From NCBI GenBank assembly GCA_017442155.1, contig JAFSAU010000020.1, forward strand, positions 1 to 64,000: 64,000 nucleotides of DNA, in the 5' to 3' direction. Of this stretch, positions 1-9,042 are shown one piece after another. Source of the stretch: Clostridia bacterium. Lineage in GTDB: Bacteria > Bacillota > Clostridia > UMGS1883 > UMGS1540. The notes beneath the pieces were generated by a model. That model was not told the origin of the DNA and did not search any database. It saw only the letters and a list, made by a program, of their open reading frames with translations. The position numbers were made by a program, and so were the translations under genes. Each line of letters begins with the position of its first letter. Position 1 is the stretch's first letter.

Positions 1-140
1 TTCGACCAAAAACGCAGAAAAATTTATAATACTTTTGATGCGGAGGCTGCAGCAGGGCTGACGCCCTGCAAAGCCGACAAATCAAAAGGATTGAAATTTG
101 GCAAGTTTATGGCATATTGTGTTCGAGTCTTACTGCACTA
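1..140. repeat. Right-end copy of an inverted-repeat element (copy R1, cut by the window start)
   Basis: These 140 bases align without gaps to 11481-11620, with about nine differences. Both copies end in the same outer sequence (GTCTTACTGCACTA) and contain a perfect small hairpin, GCAGGGC-TGAC-GCCCTGC. The full-length copy at 11344-11620 shows that this is one half of an element with terminal inverted repeats. The left half, if present, lies outside the window. It sits about 20 bases beyond the terminator of the structured RNA at 161-386. Confidence 0.75.
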
Positions 141-160
141 AGCATATGTAATTCCTCCTA

Positions 161-386
161 AAATAAAAAATGCGTGACTCCGACTTGCAGAGCCACGCAC
201 TAAAAACGTACAGCTCTGTCTACCGTCGAGTTTGTCACAACACAATCCGAATCTTATGAAAACGAATAATTCGTACGCAAGAGTGGATACGGCATCAAAG
301 CGCACGCTTTTATCTTAGCGTGCACCCTTGCATAGAAATTATTCAGTTTCATAAAAGACAATATAAATATTGTGTTGTGACGGAAA
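161..386 (-). ncRNA. Structured RNA candidate, copy 1: long imperfect rod plus intrinsic terminator
   Basis: On the minus strand 369-381 pairs perfectly with 234-246 (13 bp), 337-354 pairs with 254-271 (16 of 18), 327-331 with 277-281, and 318-323 with 302-307 as the apical stem. After the rod comes a single-stranded stretch and then a GC-rich hairpin (171-199) followed on the minus strand by TTTTTT, which is an intrinsic terminator. A TATAAT box (393-398, minus) would place the start near 386, at the foot of the rod. A related copy with different stem sequences but the same pairing lies at 11142-11335. The architecture recalls 6S RNA, but I do not recognise the family. No coding frame is apparent. 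Confidence 0.6.
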
Positions 387-503
387 TAGTTTATTATATT
401 CCAGCTTATTTTGCAAGAAATTTTATGAAATAAAGAAAAACCATGCTTAGGAAACAGACAGTTCCACCTTTGGAAAGGTTTTTAATAAAAAGGCATAATA
501 ATT

Positions 504-535
504 CGGGAGTGCAAAAACACTCCCGTTTGTTATTT
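504..535. terminator. Hairpin between the non-coding left end and the fusion gene
   Basis: CGGGAGTG (504-511) pairs with CACTCCCG (518-525) around a six-base loop. The T-rich tract follows on the plus strand. The minus-strand gene ending at 541 reads into the same hairpin but has only a weak U tract after it, so its use as that gene's terminator is uncertain. Confidence 0.5.
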
Positions 536-540
536 TTGTT

Positions 541-3060
541 TTATGCTGTTTCGATTTTGCTTTCTGCCTGCAGTCCCAGTAATTCCACCGCATTTTCACG
601 CATTTTATATTTCAGAATCTTTCCGGCGGCATTCATCGGGAAGCTATCCACAAACGCAATGTATTTCGGCACCTTATGCTTTGCGATATTGGCAACGATA
701 AAGGCACGGAGTTCTTCCTCCGTAAGTCCGGAATCCTCTTTGGGAATAACACAAGCCATGGCTTCTTCCCCATACTGTTTATCCGGAACGCCAATTACCT
801 GCACGTCCTTTACCTTCGGATGCGTGTAGATAAAGTCCTCGATTTCCTTCGGATACAGATTTTCCCCGCCACGGATAATCATGTCCTTGATTCTGCCTGT
901 AATTTTATAGTATCCTTCCGACGTTCTGCGGGCAAGGTCTCCGGAATGGAGCCAGCCCTCACTGTCAATCGCGGCGGCAGTGGCGGCGGGCATTTTATAG
1001 TAGCCCTTCATAATATTATAGCCCCGGGCCACAAATTCGCCGTCCACATTGTCGGGAAGGTCCTCCCCGGTTTCCGGGTCTACAATTTTACATTCCACAC
1101 CGAAAATCGGTGCGCCGACAGTGTTGACCCGGGTTTCAATGGAGTCGGTTGTTTTACTCATCGTTGTCGCAGGCGAAGCTTCTGTCTGTCCGTATGTGAT
1201 GCAAATTTCCGGCATATGCATCTTCTCAATAACCTCCCGCATCGTCTGAATCGGGCAAGGCGAGCCGGCCATAATACCGGTCCGCATGGATGAGAAGTCT
1301 GTTTTTTCAAAATCCTCATGGCCGAGCATTGCAATAAACATCGTGGGAACGCCGTGGAAGCACGTTATTTTCTCGCGGTTTATACAGTCGAGGCCCCTCC
1401 GGGGTGAAAAGGCGGGAATCGGGCTCATGGTCACACCATGGGTCATGGACGCCGTCATAGCAAGCACCATGCCGAAGCAATGGAACATGGGGACCTGAAT
1501 CATCATACGGTCCGCCGTCGACAAGTCCATGCAGTCGCCGATAGCTTTGCCGTTATTTACCACATTGTAATGGGTGAGCATAACCCCTTTGGGGAACCCA
1601 GTTGTGCCTGATGTGTACTGCATATTGCAGACGTCGTGCTTATCAATGCTTGCCGCCCGCTTATACACTTCCTCTACCGGCACCTTTTCCGCGAGTGCCA
1701 TCGCTTCGTCAAAGGTATAACAGCCGGGCTGCTTTGACTCTACGGTTATAACATTCCGCAAGAACGGAAGCCGCTTGGAATAAAGCGCGTGAGCAGGGTT
1801 ATGCGCGGCAAGCTCCGGACAAAGCTCGTTGATAATCTGTACATAGTCAGAATCCTTGTATCCGTCTACCATAACTAAGGTGTGGGTGTCGGACTGCTTT
1901 AAAAGATACTCTGCTTCATATACTTTGTAGGCGGTATTAACCGTGACCAGCACTGCGCCGATTTTAACCGTGGCCCAGAAAGTGATATACCACGCAGGAA
2001 CATTTGTGGCCCAGATAGCCACGTGGTCCCCTCTTTTCACGCCCATCGCAATCAGTGCGCGGGCAAAGGTATCCACATCATCACGGAATTCGCTATAGGT
2101 ACGGGTGTAATCCAAGGTCGTGTACCGGAACGCATACTGATCTGGGAATTCCTCTACCATCCGGTCCAGCACCTGTGGGAAAGTCAGGTCAATCAAATTA
2201 TTTTTAGGCCAGACGTACTTACCGGTACCACGGTCGTTATCAATCAGGCGGCCGCGGCCGATATCCGGCGTATGCTCCTGCATAAAGCTCATGAACTGCG
2301 GAAATACAATGCCGGCGTCCGAAAGCTCCGGTGCCCACCGCTTGACCCATTCCAGAGATACATATCCCTCGTAGTTAATGGAACGCAGCGCAAACAGCAT
2401 TTCATCCAGCGGAAGGTCTCCCTCTCCCAGTAGCTTGTATACGGTTTTTCCATCTTCCACTGCGGAATCCTTAATATGTACATGCTTAATATATGCACCC
2501 AGATTCTGCAGCGTGGTTTCCGGGCTTTCGCCCTTATAGCGATACGGGTGGTGCAAATCCCAAAGTGCGCCCACATTGTCGCTGGGAATCCGGCTCAAAA
2601 GCTCCGCAAGCCGTTTTGTATCGGCATACACACCATTGGTTTCAATCAGCAGAGTGATGCCGTGTTCCTCCGCAAAGGGCGTCAGCTTCTGCATCTCATC
2701 CAGAATCACCTCGTCATCCACTTCGTCCTCCGGCGCAGGCGTAAGGTCCGCCAGGACACGGATAAACGGCGTACCTATTTTCTCTGCCACTTCAATATAA
2801 CGGAAAATTTCTTCCCGGTTTTCTGCTTCCTTCTCCGTAAATTTCAGACAGCACCCGGTGGCCAGACAAGGGACTTCTATTTTCTTTTCTTTGAGCTGCG
2901 CCCCCGTTTCCTCGCACTTTGCCGGTGCAAAAGGGGAACGAGCGTTTTCACTCTCGATTTCCCGCACTTCAATCCCGTGAAAGCCCAGGTCCTTTGTCAT
3001 GGACACAATATCCGTCCAGGAATAATTGGGGCAGGCCAGGGTTGAAAATGAAAACTTCAT
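541..3060 (-). CDS. Fusion protein: TIM-barrel sugar isomerase/epimerase-like domain + AMP-forming acyl-CoA synthetase
   Basis: 839 residues. Residues 1 to about 265 are a xylose isomerase-like TIM barrel with the usual metal-ligand pattern: E140 in LLIETN, D168/H171 in WDLHHP, H195 in HVHIKD and E237 in SLEW. From about 285 to the end runs a complete adenylate-forming acyl-CoA synthetase of FadD type: P-loop TSGTTGFPKG near 483, YGQTE near 623, GWLHSGD near 702, and the catalytic lysine in AAGK near 813. The start is the ATG at 3060, nine bases after GAGAGG; the ATG at 3069 overlaps that site. It is the last gene after leuB, about 120 bases downstream, probably in the leucine transcript. The synthetase would activate a carboxylic acid to its CoA ester; the substrate, and the reason for joining it to an isomerase, are unknown. 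Confidence 0.85.
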   Translation of the reverse strand: MKFSFSTLACPNYSWTDIVSMTKDLGFHGIEVREIESENARSPFAPAKCEETGAQLKEKKIEVPCLATGCCLKFTEKEAENREEIFRYIEVAEKIGTPFIRVLADLTPAPEDEVDDEVILDEMQKLTPFAEEHGITLLIETNGVYADTKRLAELLSRIPSDNVGALWDLHHPYRYKGESPETTLQNLGAYIKHVHIKDSAVEDGKTVYKLLGEGDLPLDEMLFALRSINYEGYVSLEWVKRWAPELSDAGIVFPQFMSFMQEHTPDIGRGRLIDNDRGTGKYVWPKNNLIDLTFPQVLDRMVEEFPDQYAFRYTTLDYTRTYSEFRDDVDTFARALIAMGVKRGDHVAIWATNVPAWYITFWATVKIGAVLVTVNTAYKVYEAEYLLKQSDTHTLVMVDGYKDSDYVQIINELCPELAAHNPAHALYSKRLPFLRNVITVESKQPGCYTFDEAMALAEKVPVEEVYKRAASIDKHDVCNMQYTSGTTGFPKGVMLTHYNVVNNGKAIGDCMDLSTADRMMIQVPMFHCFGMVLAMTASMTHGVTMSPIPAFSPRRGLDCINREKITCFHGVPTMFIAMLGHEDFEKTDFSSMRTGIMAGSPCPIQTMREVIEKMHMPEICITYGQTEASPATTMSKTTDSIETRVNTVGAPIFGVECKIVDPETGEDLPDNVDGEFVARGYNIMKGYYKMPAATAAAIDSEGWLHSGDLARRTSEGYYKITGRIKDMIIRGGENLYPKEIEDFIYTHPKVKDVQVIGVPDKQYGEEAMACVIPKEDSGLTEEELRAFIVANIAKHKVPKYIAFVDSFPMNAAGKILKYKMRENAVELLGLQAESKIETA

Positions 3061-3180
3061 ATTTAACATCCTCTCTTTGTGGAAAAATGCGTGTCTCCTG
3101 CCACAGGGAAGCCGGAAAATGCCCGCTCTTCCGTCATCATGCCGGATTCTGACAACAGCATTTATCTATTTACTATATCA

Positions 3181-4263
3181 TTATTTTTCAATTTTGTCAA
3201 GTATTTTCCGGCCCATATCGCTACAGCCCGTCAGTTTACAGCCTACAGCCTCAGCCGTCTCCTGCGGCATAATATCTGCCGTGCGCCAACCTGCATCCAG
3301 CACCTCCGAAACAGCCTTTTCAATCGCCGAGGCCTCTGCCTCCATATTGAAGCTATAGAGCAGCATCATGGCCGCCGACAAAATAGTACCGATGGGGTTT
3401 GCCAGGTCTTTACCCGCAATGTCGGGTGCAGATCCATGAATCGGCTCGTACAGGCCGCGCTTCCCTGCTCCGAGGCTGGAGGACGGAATCATCCCGATAG
3501 ACCCGGTAATCTGTGACGCCTCATCCGATAAAATATCGCCAAACATATTCTCTGTTACGATAACATCAAACTGTGCCGGATTTTTCACAATCTGCATGGC
3601 GCAGTTATCCACCAGCATATCCGAAAGCTCCACCTCCCGGTATTCGTCTGCCAGGCGGTGCATCACCTTTTTCCAGAGACGGCTGGAATCCAGCACATTG
3701 CTCTTTTCCACCGAACATAGCCTCTTCTTCCGTTTCATGGCCGTTTCAAAGCCGATTCGGCCAATCCGCTCAATTTCCGATTCATCGTATGTCAGCACAT
3801 CGGTGGCCGTATTCCCCTCGGTTTTGTGCTCGCCGAAGTAAATGCCACCTGTAAGCTCCCGGACAATGATGAAATCAATCCCTTTTTCTACAATGGATTC
3901 CTTTAGCGGAGATGCTGACGCCAGCTGCTTCCAGATTTTGGCCGGACGATTATTGGAATACACGCCGAGACCGGCCCTAAGCCGCAAAAGTCCCTTTTCC
4001 GGACGCATATCTCCGGGAACATCGTTCCATTTTTCGCCTCCGACAGCCCCTAAAAGTACACTGTCAGAAGCCAGGCACTTTTCAAGCTCTGCCGCCGGAA
4101 GAGGGTCGCCATACTTATCAATGGCACAGCCCCCCATATCCACATCTGTATAGGTAAAGCTGTGACCAAAAAGGTCTGCTATTCTATCCAGCACCAAAAG
4201 TGCCTGCCGTACGATTTCGGGGCCAATCCCGTCGCCCCGGATAACAGCAATCGTCTTATCCAT
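3181..4263 (-). CDS. leuB: 3-isopropylmalate dehydrogenase
   Basis: Cytosolic NAD-dependent enzyme that oxidises and decarboxylates 3-isopropylmalate to 2-oxoisocaproate in leucine synthesis. The 360-residue product has the family N-terminus ([13 protein letters not shown]), the metal and substrate region [12 protein letters not shown], and the NAD-binding stretch [14 protein letters not shown] start at the ATG at 4263 ([10 protein letters not shown]), which follows GGAGGG inside leuD and overlaps the leuD stop by eight bases; an in-frame start five codons upstream is less likely. The overlap suggests translational coupling in the leuA-C-D-B operon under the Leu T-box. Confidence 0.96.
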   Translation of the reverse strand: MDKTIAVIRGDGIGPEIVRQALLVLDRIADLFGHSFTYTDVDMGGCAIDKYGDPLPAAELEKCLASDSVLLGAVGGEKWNDVPGDMRPEKGLLRLRAGLGVYSNNRPAKIWKQLASASPLKESIVEKGIDFIIVRELTGGIYFGEHKTEGNTATDVLTYDESEIERIGRIGFETAMKRKKRLCSVEKSNVLDSSRLWKKVMHRLADEYREVELSDMLVDNCAMQIVKNPAQFDVIVTENMFGDILSDEASQITGSIGMIPSSSLGAGKRGLYEPIHGSAPDIAGKDLANPIGTILSAAMMLLYSFNMEAEASAIEKAVSEVLDAGWRTADIMPQETAEAVGCKLTGCSDMGRKILDKIEK

Positions 4264-4750
4264 TTTTCTGCCCTCCAAGCGAGGAAAGCAGACCGCCGGC
4301 CCGGATAATATTCTGGATAAATTCCGGGAAGGGCTGGGCCTTGTAGGTCTTACCTGTTGTATGGTTCACAATTTCACCCGTGCCAAAGTTTATCGACACA
4401 CTGTCCCCGGCACTGATTTCCTCTGCCGCCGCTTCACATTCCAGTATCGGCAAGCCTATATTGATGGCATTCCGATAAAAAATCCTCGCAAAGCTTTTAG
4501 CAATCACACAGCCCGTACCGCAGGTTTTAATTACAAGAGGTGCGTGTTCACGGGATGAGCCACAGCCGAAGTTCCAGCCGGCAACCATAATATCCCCCGG
4601 CTGCACTTTCTTTACATATTCTCCATCAATGTCCTCCATGCAGTGCTTTGCCAGCTCTGCGGCATCCGGTGTATTCAGATATCTGGCCGGAATAATAACA
4701 TCCGTATCCACATTGTCACCGTATTTAAAAACCTTTCCGCTGGTGTTCAT
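4256..4750 (-). CDS. leuD: 3-isopropylmalate dehydratase small subunit
   Basis: Swivel-domain subunit that, with LeuC, isomerises 2-isopropylmalate to 3-isopropylmalate. The 164-residue length is normal for the separate small subunit. It shows the conserved [15 protein letters not shown] motif that contributes substrate-binding residues, and the N-terminal [16 protein letters not shown] signature. It begins two bases after the leuC stop and overlaps leuB by eight bases. Its regulation should follow the leuA leader. Confidence 0.96.
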   Translation of the reverse strand: MNTSGKVFKYGDNVDTDVIIPARYLNTPDAAELAKHCMEDIDGEYVKKVQPGDIMVAGWNFGCGSSREHAPLVIKTCGTGCVIAKSFARIFYRNAINIGLPILECEAAAEEISAGDSVSINFGTGEIVNHTTGKTYKAQPFPEFIQNIIRAGGLLSSLGGQKNG

Positions 4751-4752
4751 GC

Positions 4753-6012
4753 CTATACCTCCTTATACGACGTAATATATCCGCAAAGTGCACTGGCCGC
4801 CGCCGTATGGGGACTTGCCAGATACACCTCACTCTCCGGATGTCCCATTCTGCCTACAAAATTCCGGTTTGTGGTAGCGATACAGCGTTCTCCCGCCGCT
4901 AAAATTCCCATATAACCGCCAAGGCAGGGCCCACAAGTGGGTGTGGACACCACAGCACCGGCATCAATGAATGCCGTCACATATCCCCGCTCTGCACATT
5001 CCCGGTAAATTTCCATTGTTGCCGGGATAATGATGCACCGTACCCCGTCGGCAATCTTTCTGCCCCCTATTACCCGGTACGCCGCTTCCATGTCCTCCAT
5101 GCGCCCGTTGGTACAGCTTCCAATGACAACCTGGTCGATTTTAATATTGTGCAGTTCGTCTGCATTTTTTGTATTTTCCGGCAAGTGCGGACAGCTGACA
5201 GTGGGCCGGATTTCAGAAAGATTAATTTCTATCTCCTGCTCGTATTCCGCATCCGCATCAGCCTCAAAAATGACAGGCTCCCTCTCCGTGCGTCCCTTCA
5301 TGTATGTCATGGTGATTTCATCCACCGGGAAAATACCATTCTTCGCGCCTGCCTCAATGGCCATGTTGCAGATGCAAAGGCGGTCATCCATCGTCAGATT
5401 TTTAATTCCGTCACCCACAAACTCCATACTCTTATACAGTGCCCCGTCCACACCGATTTGTCCGATGATGGACAAAATCACGTCCTTGCCGCTGCAATTT
5501 GAATTCAGCTTACCCGTGATATGGAACCGGATTGCCGCAGGTACCTTAAACCAGGCCATGCCCGTAGCCATTCCTGCGGCCATATCGGTACTGCCCACAC
5601 CGGTGGAAAACGCCCCGAGGGCACCGTAAGTACAAGTATGGCTGTCTGCACCGATAATACAGTCACCTGCTGTTACCACGCCCTGTTCCGGCAGAAGTGC
5701 ATGTTCAATCCCCATCTTGCCCACATCGTAAAAATGACTGATGCAATGTTCACAGGCAAAGGTGCGGCAGGTTTTGGACTGCTCTGCCGCCTTGATATCC
5801 TTATTCGGCACAAAGTGGTCCAGCACAATAGCCACCCGGTCTTTGTCAAAAACCGAGTCAAAGCCTGCCTTTATAAATTCGTTCACGGCAACAGGCGTCG
5901 TGATGTCGTTCCCTAAAACTATATCCAGCTTCGCGCGAATCAGCTGCCCGGCCACAACTTTTTCCAGCCCGGCGTGCGCCGCCAGAATTTTTTGGGTCAT
6001 TGTCATTCCCAT
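4753..6012 (-). CDS. leuC: 3-isopropylmalate dehydratase large subunit
   Basis: Catalytic subunit of isopropylmalate isomerase, carrying a 4Fe-4S cluster. In its 419 residues I see the aconitase-superfamily cluster and active-site signatures [11 protein letters not shown] and [12 protein letters not shown], and the [13 protein letters not shown] stretch. Length is typical of the bacterial/archaeal short LeuC class. It begins three bases after the leuA stop with GGAGAGG six bases upstream. It is paralogous to the aconitase at 13715-15640, but the paired leuD and leuB make the leucine assignment secure. Confidence 0.96.
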   Translation of the reverse strand: MGMTMTQKILAAHAGLEKVVAGQLIRAKLDIVLGNDITTPVAVNEFIKAGFDSVFDKDRVAIVLDHFVPNKDIKAAEQSKTCRTFACEHCISHFYDVGKMGIEHALLPEQGVVTAGDCIIGADSHTCTYGALGAFSTGVGSTDMAAGMATGMAWFKVPAAIRFHITGKLNSNCSGKDVILSIIGQIGVDGALYKSMEFVGDGIKNLTMDDRLCICNMAIEAGAKNGIFPVDEITMTYMKGRTEREPVIFEADADAEYEQEIEINLSEIRPTVSCPHLPENTKNADELHNIKIDQVVIGSCTNGRMEDMEAAYRVIGGRKIADGVRCIIIPATMEIYRECAERGYVTAFIDAGAVVSTPTCGPCLGGYMGILAAGERCIATTNRNFVGRMGHPESEVYLASPHTAAASALCGYITSYKEV

Positions 6013-6015
6013 CTT

Positions 6016-7686
6016 CTACCTCTCCTTTACCATCATATTATAAGCCGCTAAAAGAGCATCCGCACTGGCATGGATAATATCCGTATGGGTCCCGCAGCCC
6101 CAGTATAGCGTTCCGCCCTCATCCATAATGCCGATATACGCCGCCGCCATACTTTCGGAGCTTTGTCCGTTTATGCTGTGCTCTGTATACTCCTTCAGCT
6201 TAAAATGCTTTCCCGTAAAGGCTTTCAGCGCATTGCTGATAGCATCCAGGGAACCATTACCAGAAGAAACCACTTTCTTCTCTTTTCCGTTCTTTGCAAA
6301 TACGATTTCTGTTTCCACCGTACCCGCCTTTCGGCGGAAACTCATATCTGCCACCGTAATTTCGGAATTATGGACAAAATAAGCTTCCTTAAAAATATCC
6401 AGTACGCCCTCAGCCTTCAGTTCCTTATGCTCCCGGTCGGAAACCGCTTTGCAGCGATAACTGAAATCCTCCCGCATTTTCGGCGGCAGAACAAAGCCAT
6501 AGGTCTGCTCCAGGAGGTAAGCAATACCGCCTTTGCCACTCTGGGAGTTGACACGGATAACGTCTGCATCATAGGTGCGACTGATATCCCTGGGATCAAT
6601 GGGAATGTACGGCACAGACCACTGCGACAGATTCTTTTCTTCTCTGTATTTCATTCCCTTGGCAATCGCATCCTGATGACTGCCGGAAAATGCGGCAAAA
6701 ACAAGAGCACCGGCATAGGGACTTCTTTCATACACATGCATTCTCGTGCATTTTTCATATATCTGTACAAGACGGGGCATATCAGAAAAATCAAGTCCCG
6801 GGTCCACACCGTGGGCATACATATTCATGGCCAGCGTTACAATATCCACATTCCCCGTCCGCTCCCCATTACCGAACAGCGTCCCCTCCACTCTGTCAGC
6901 ACCTGCCAGAAGTGCCAGCTCCGTGTCCGCCACGCCCGTGCCACGGTCATTGTGGGGATGCACCGAGAGGGTAACGTGCTCTCTGTATTTCAGATTTTCG
7001 CTCATATACTCCACCTGGCTGGCGTACACATGGGGCAGACTCATTTCCACCGTTACCGGAAGATTGATAATCACATTATTTTCTTCCGACGGCTCCAGAA
7101 TATCCAGTACCGCATTGCAGACCTCCAATGCATATTCCGGCTCCGTACCCGTGAAGCTTTCCGGGGAATATTCAAAGCGGAAATTCCCCTCATATTCCGA
7201 TGCCAGCTTTTTTACGAGCCTGGCTCCCTCCATGGCAATCTCCTTAATTTCTTCCCTGGATTTGCGGAACACCTGCTCCCGCTGGGCCACGCTGACCGAA
7301 TTATAGAAATGAATAATCGCATTCGGTGCACCTTTGCAGGCCTCAAAGGTTTTGCGGATAATGTGCTCACGGCACTGCGTCAGCACCTGCACCGACACAT
7401 CCTGCGGAATCATGCCGCCGTCTATCAGTGCCCGCAAAAATTCAAACTCCGTTTCAGAAGCCGCAGGGAATCCCACTTCAATTTCGCGAAAGCCCACCTC
7501 CAGAAGCATCCGGTAAAACTTCAGTTTTTCTTCCAGGCTCATCGGAATCACCAGTGCCTGGTTGCCGTCACGCATATCCACACTGCACCATACGGGGGGC
7601 TTTTCAATATGGTCTTTTTCTGCCCACTTTCTGTGGGTTCCCGGTGCCGGATAGTAACCGATGCCGTATTTTTTGTTATTCATCAT
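6016..7686 (-). CDS. leuA: 2-isopropylmalate synthase (LeuA2-type)
   Basis: First committed step of leucine synthesis: condensation of acetyl-CoA with 2-oxoisovalerate. The 556-residue product has the HMGL-like barrel with VDMRDGNQAL (substrate and metal binding), the HPHNDRGTGVAD metal motif, GNGERTGN, and a C-terminal LeuA dimerisation/feedback domain. The start is the ATG at 7686 (MMNNKKYG), placed eight bases after GAGGAGG; an upstream in-frame extension would run into the leader terminator. Expression is controlled by the T-box leader directly upstream. The LeuA2 subfamily differs from the short E. coli type, as is common in Clostridia. Confidence 0.95.
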   Translation of the reverse strand: MMNNKKYGIGYYPAPGTHRKWAEKDHIEKPPVWCSVDMRDGNQALVIPMSLEEKLKFYRMLLEVGFREIEVGFPAASETEFEFLRALIDGGMIPQDVSVQVLTQCREHIIRKTFEACKGAPNAIIHFYNSVSVAQREQVFRKSREEIKEIAMEGARLVKKLASEYEGNFRFEYSPESFTGTEPEYALEVCNAVLDILEPSEENNVIINLPVTVEMSLPHVYASQVEYMSENLKYREHVTLSVHPHNDRGTGVADTELALLAGADRVEGTLFGNGERTGNVDIVTLAMNMYAHGVDPGLDFSDMPRLVQIYEKCTRMHVYERSPYAGALVFAAFSGSHQDAIAKGMKYREEKNLSQWSVPYIPIDPRDISRTYDADVIRVNSQSGKGGIAYLLEQTYGFVLPPKMREDFSYRCKAVSDREHKELKAEGVLDIFKEAYFVHNSEITVADMSFRRKAGTVETEIVFAKNGKEKKVVSSGNGSLDAISNALKAFTGKHFKLKEYTEHSINGQSSESMAAAYIGIMDEGGTLYWGCGTHTDIIHASADALLAAYNMMVKER

Positions 7687-7732
7687 AGGGTTCGCCTCCT
7701 CGTTTTTCTTTTGAGAGCGGACGGATGGAAAC

Positions 7733-8011
7733 AAAAAACGCCCGTCTCAAATAAACCTTTGAGACGGGCGTAATACTCTTACGCTCGCGGTACCACTCAA
7801 ATTGCATTGATAAAAACCAATACCTCTTCAGGCTCCAGCAAGCCCTTTTGCACTAACGTAGCATACACGGGAGGAATTACTATAGTTTCACGCCTCCGGC
7901 TCGGAAGGGAGAGCCATTGGACAACCTCCGCTATCAGCTTTCACCAACCGCTGACTCTCTCAAGCTTCATCTGCCCGGCATTCTTCGTCTTAGCCTTTGC
8001 ATATTTATTTT
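7733..8011 (-). promoter_or_regulatory. T-box riboswitch (leucine) controlling the leu operon
   Basis: On the minus strand the T-box core (GAGTGGTACCGCG, 7786-7799) is followed by a strong intrinsic terminator (7733-7771: CGCCCGTCTCAAA stem, then TTTTTT) just before leuA. Upstream is a Stem I-like region with the characteristic AGCGGTTGGTGAAAGC distal-loop sequence. A CTC triplet at 7911-7913 lies on the 3' side of Stem I and is my candidate Leu specifier; this last point is inference. Uncharged tRNA-Leu would stabilise the antiterminator and allow leuACDB transcription. Confidence 0.93.
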
Positions 8012-8017
8012 TCAATT

Positions 8018-8046
8018 ATTATAACACCAATTTCAGAAAATGTCAA
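8018..8046 (-). promoter_or_regulatory. Sigma-A promoter of the leu operon
   Basis: TTGACA (8041-8046) and TATAAT (8018-8023) on the minus strand, 17-base spacer. It predicts a start near 8011, just upstream of the T-box leader. Confidence 0.85.
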
Positions 8047-8057
8047 TACTTTTCTGA

Positions 8058-8933
8058 TTATTTTTTCATGCCCTGTACAAAATCGCGAAAGCTCCGCATA
8101 CAACCAAAGAAATACGCATCCCGTTTCCATACGAGACTGACGTTAATGCTGATCGGTTTTTCCGTGGGAACTGCCACAAGCTCCGGATTGTCTTCAATAA
8201 GCCGGCGGAACATAAAACCGTTCGCAATCCCTTCCGAAATAACGCGTATCATCGTGGAAAGCTGTGCCGTCTGCAGCAGAATATCCGGCTCTACCCCTCC
8301 GGCGGCAAACCATTTTTTGATTTCTCCTGTCTGAAAAAAACTGTCCTCGAACAAAACCAGGGGCGTATTCCGGAGAGCAGACGGATTCACAGTACCACCC
8401 TGCGCCAGCAGGCTGTTTTTTGCCGCACAGCACACAATTTCAAGACAATCTACGGGCAATACGGCAAGTTCGTAGGACAGTGGCATTGTATGCGGCAGAA
8501 ATCCCATGTCCAGATACCCTTCTGAAAGAAGGCCCGTTATCTCCTGCCGCCCTCCTTCCGTAATTTCCAGCCGTATGTCCGGATGGGCTGACAGAAACCC
8601 GTTATAGATTTCCGGCAAGAGGAGGGAGCCAATCATCGGAGGCACGCCGAGACGAAGCGTTTTCCGTTCCCGCCCCAGGTCGCGCATCCTTTCCTCCAGA
8701 TGTTCTGCCCGGCGGAGCAGGTCACCGCACAGCTTAAAAAGCACCTCTCCTTCGCTTGTCAGCTCCATGCCCCGATGGTGCCGGCGGAATAGTAAGACTC
8801 CAAATTCGTTTTCCAGACTGCGTACCGCACCGGATAAGGACGGCTGGGAAATATGCAGATACTCTGCGGCGGCAGAAACGGTCTGGCACATAGCCACGGC
8901 CTGAAAGTATTTTAAATGCATCAGATTCATCAT
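8058..8933 (-). CDS. LysR-family transcriptional regulator
   Basis: 291-residue DNA-binding regulator. An N-terminal winged helix-turn-helix (MHLKYFQAVAMCQTVSAAA... SQPSLSGAVRSLE, residues about 5-65) is followed by a type 2 periplasmic-binding-like effector domain. The start is the ATG at 8933, five bases after GGGAGG. It is divergent from the tartrate/D-malate dehydrogenase gene at 9043, a layout typical of LysR activators and their metabolic targets, so that gene is the likely target. Its own promoter overlaps a T-N11-A-type palindrome at 8953-8969, which suggests autoregulation. The effector is unknown; a C4 hydroxyacid is a reasonable guess from the neighbour. Confidence 0.92.
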   Translation of the reverse strand: MMNLMHLKYFQAVAMCQTVSAAAEYLHISQPSLSGAVRSLENEFGVLLFRRHHRGMELTSEGEVLFKLCGDLLRRAEHLEERMRDLGRERKTLRLGVPPMIGSLLLPEIYNGFLSAHPDIRLEITEGGRQEITGLLSEGYLDMGFLPHTMPLSYELAVLPVDCLEIVCCAAKNSLLAQGGTVNPSALRNTPLVLFEDSFFQTGEIKKWFAAGGVEPDILLQTAQLSTMIRVISEGIANGFMFRRLIEDNPELVAVPTEKPISINVSLVWKRDAYFFGCMRSFRDFVQGMKK

Positions 8934-8948
8934 ACTCACCTCCCTTAT

Positions 8949-8977
8949 ATTTTATAGTTTTTTCCTATAGTTGTCAA
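8949..8977 (-). promoter_or_regulatory. Promoter of the LysR gene, overlapping a LysR-type operator
   Basis: Minus-strand TTGACA (8972-8977) and TAAAAT (8949-8954) with a 17-base spacer. Inside lies TATAG-N7-CTATA (8953-8969), a short inverted repeat of the T-N11-A type bound by LysR proteins. Confidence 0.65.
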
Positions 8978-8989
8978 GTAATTATGTAT

Positions 8990-9018
8990 TTTACAAATAC
9001 TTTTTACTGTGTTATACT
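8990..9018 (+). promoter_or_regulatory. Promoter of the tartrate/D-malate dehydrogenase gene
   Basis: TTTACA (8990-8995), 17-base spacer, TATACT (9013-9018). The -35 is 21 bases from the LysR-type palindrome at 8953-8969, a usual activator position. Confidence 0.7.
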
Positions 9019-9042
9019 TATATAGTATAAGGAGGTATTATA

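Noticed and set aside
161..386. Group II intron domain V or IS200/IS605 end at the left edge
   Set aside because: No catalytic AGC/AY bulge motif of domain V and no adjacent tnpA or reverse transcriptase; the paired copy and terminators favour a separate RNA.
443..829. A 128-codon plus-strand frame starting before the fusion gene
   Set aside because: It overlaps the terminator hairpin and the 3' end of the synthetase in antisense and has no family resemblance.
6163..7773. A 536-codon plus-strand open frame opposite leuA
   Set aside because: Its product resembles no family, is rich in His, Arg and Phe, and has no ribosome site. LeuA on the other strand matches its family along its whole length and explains the frame.
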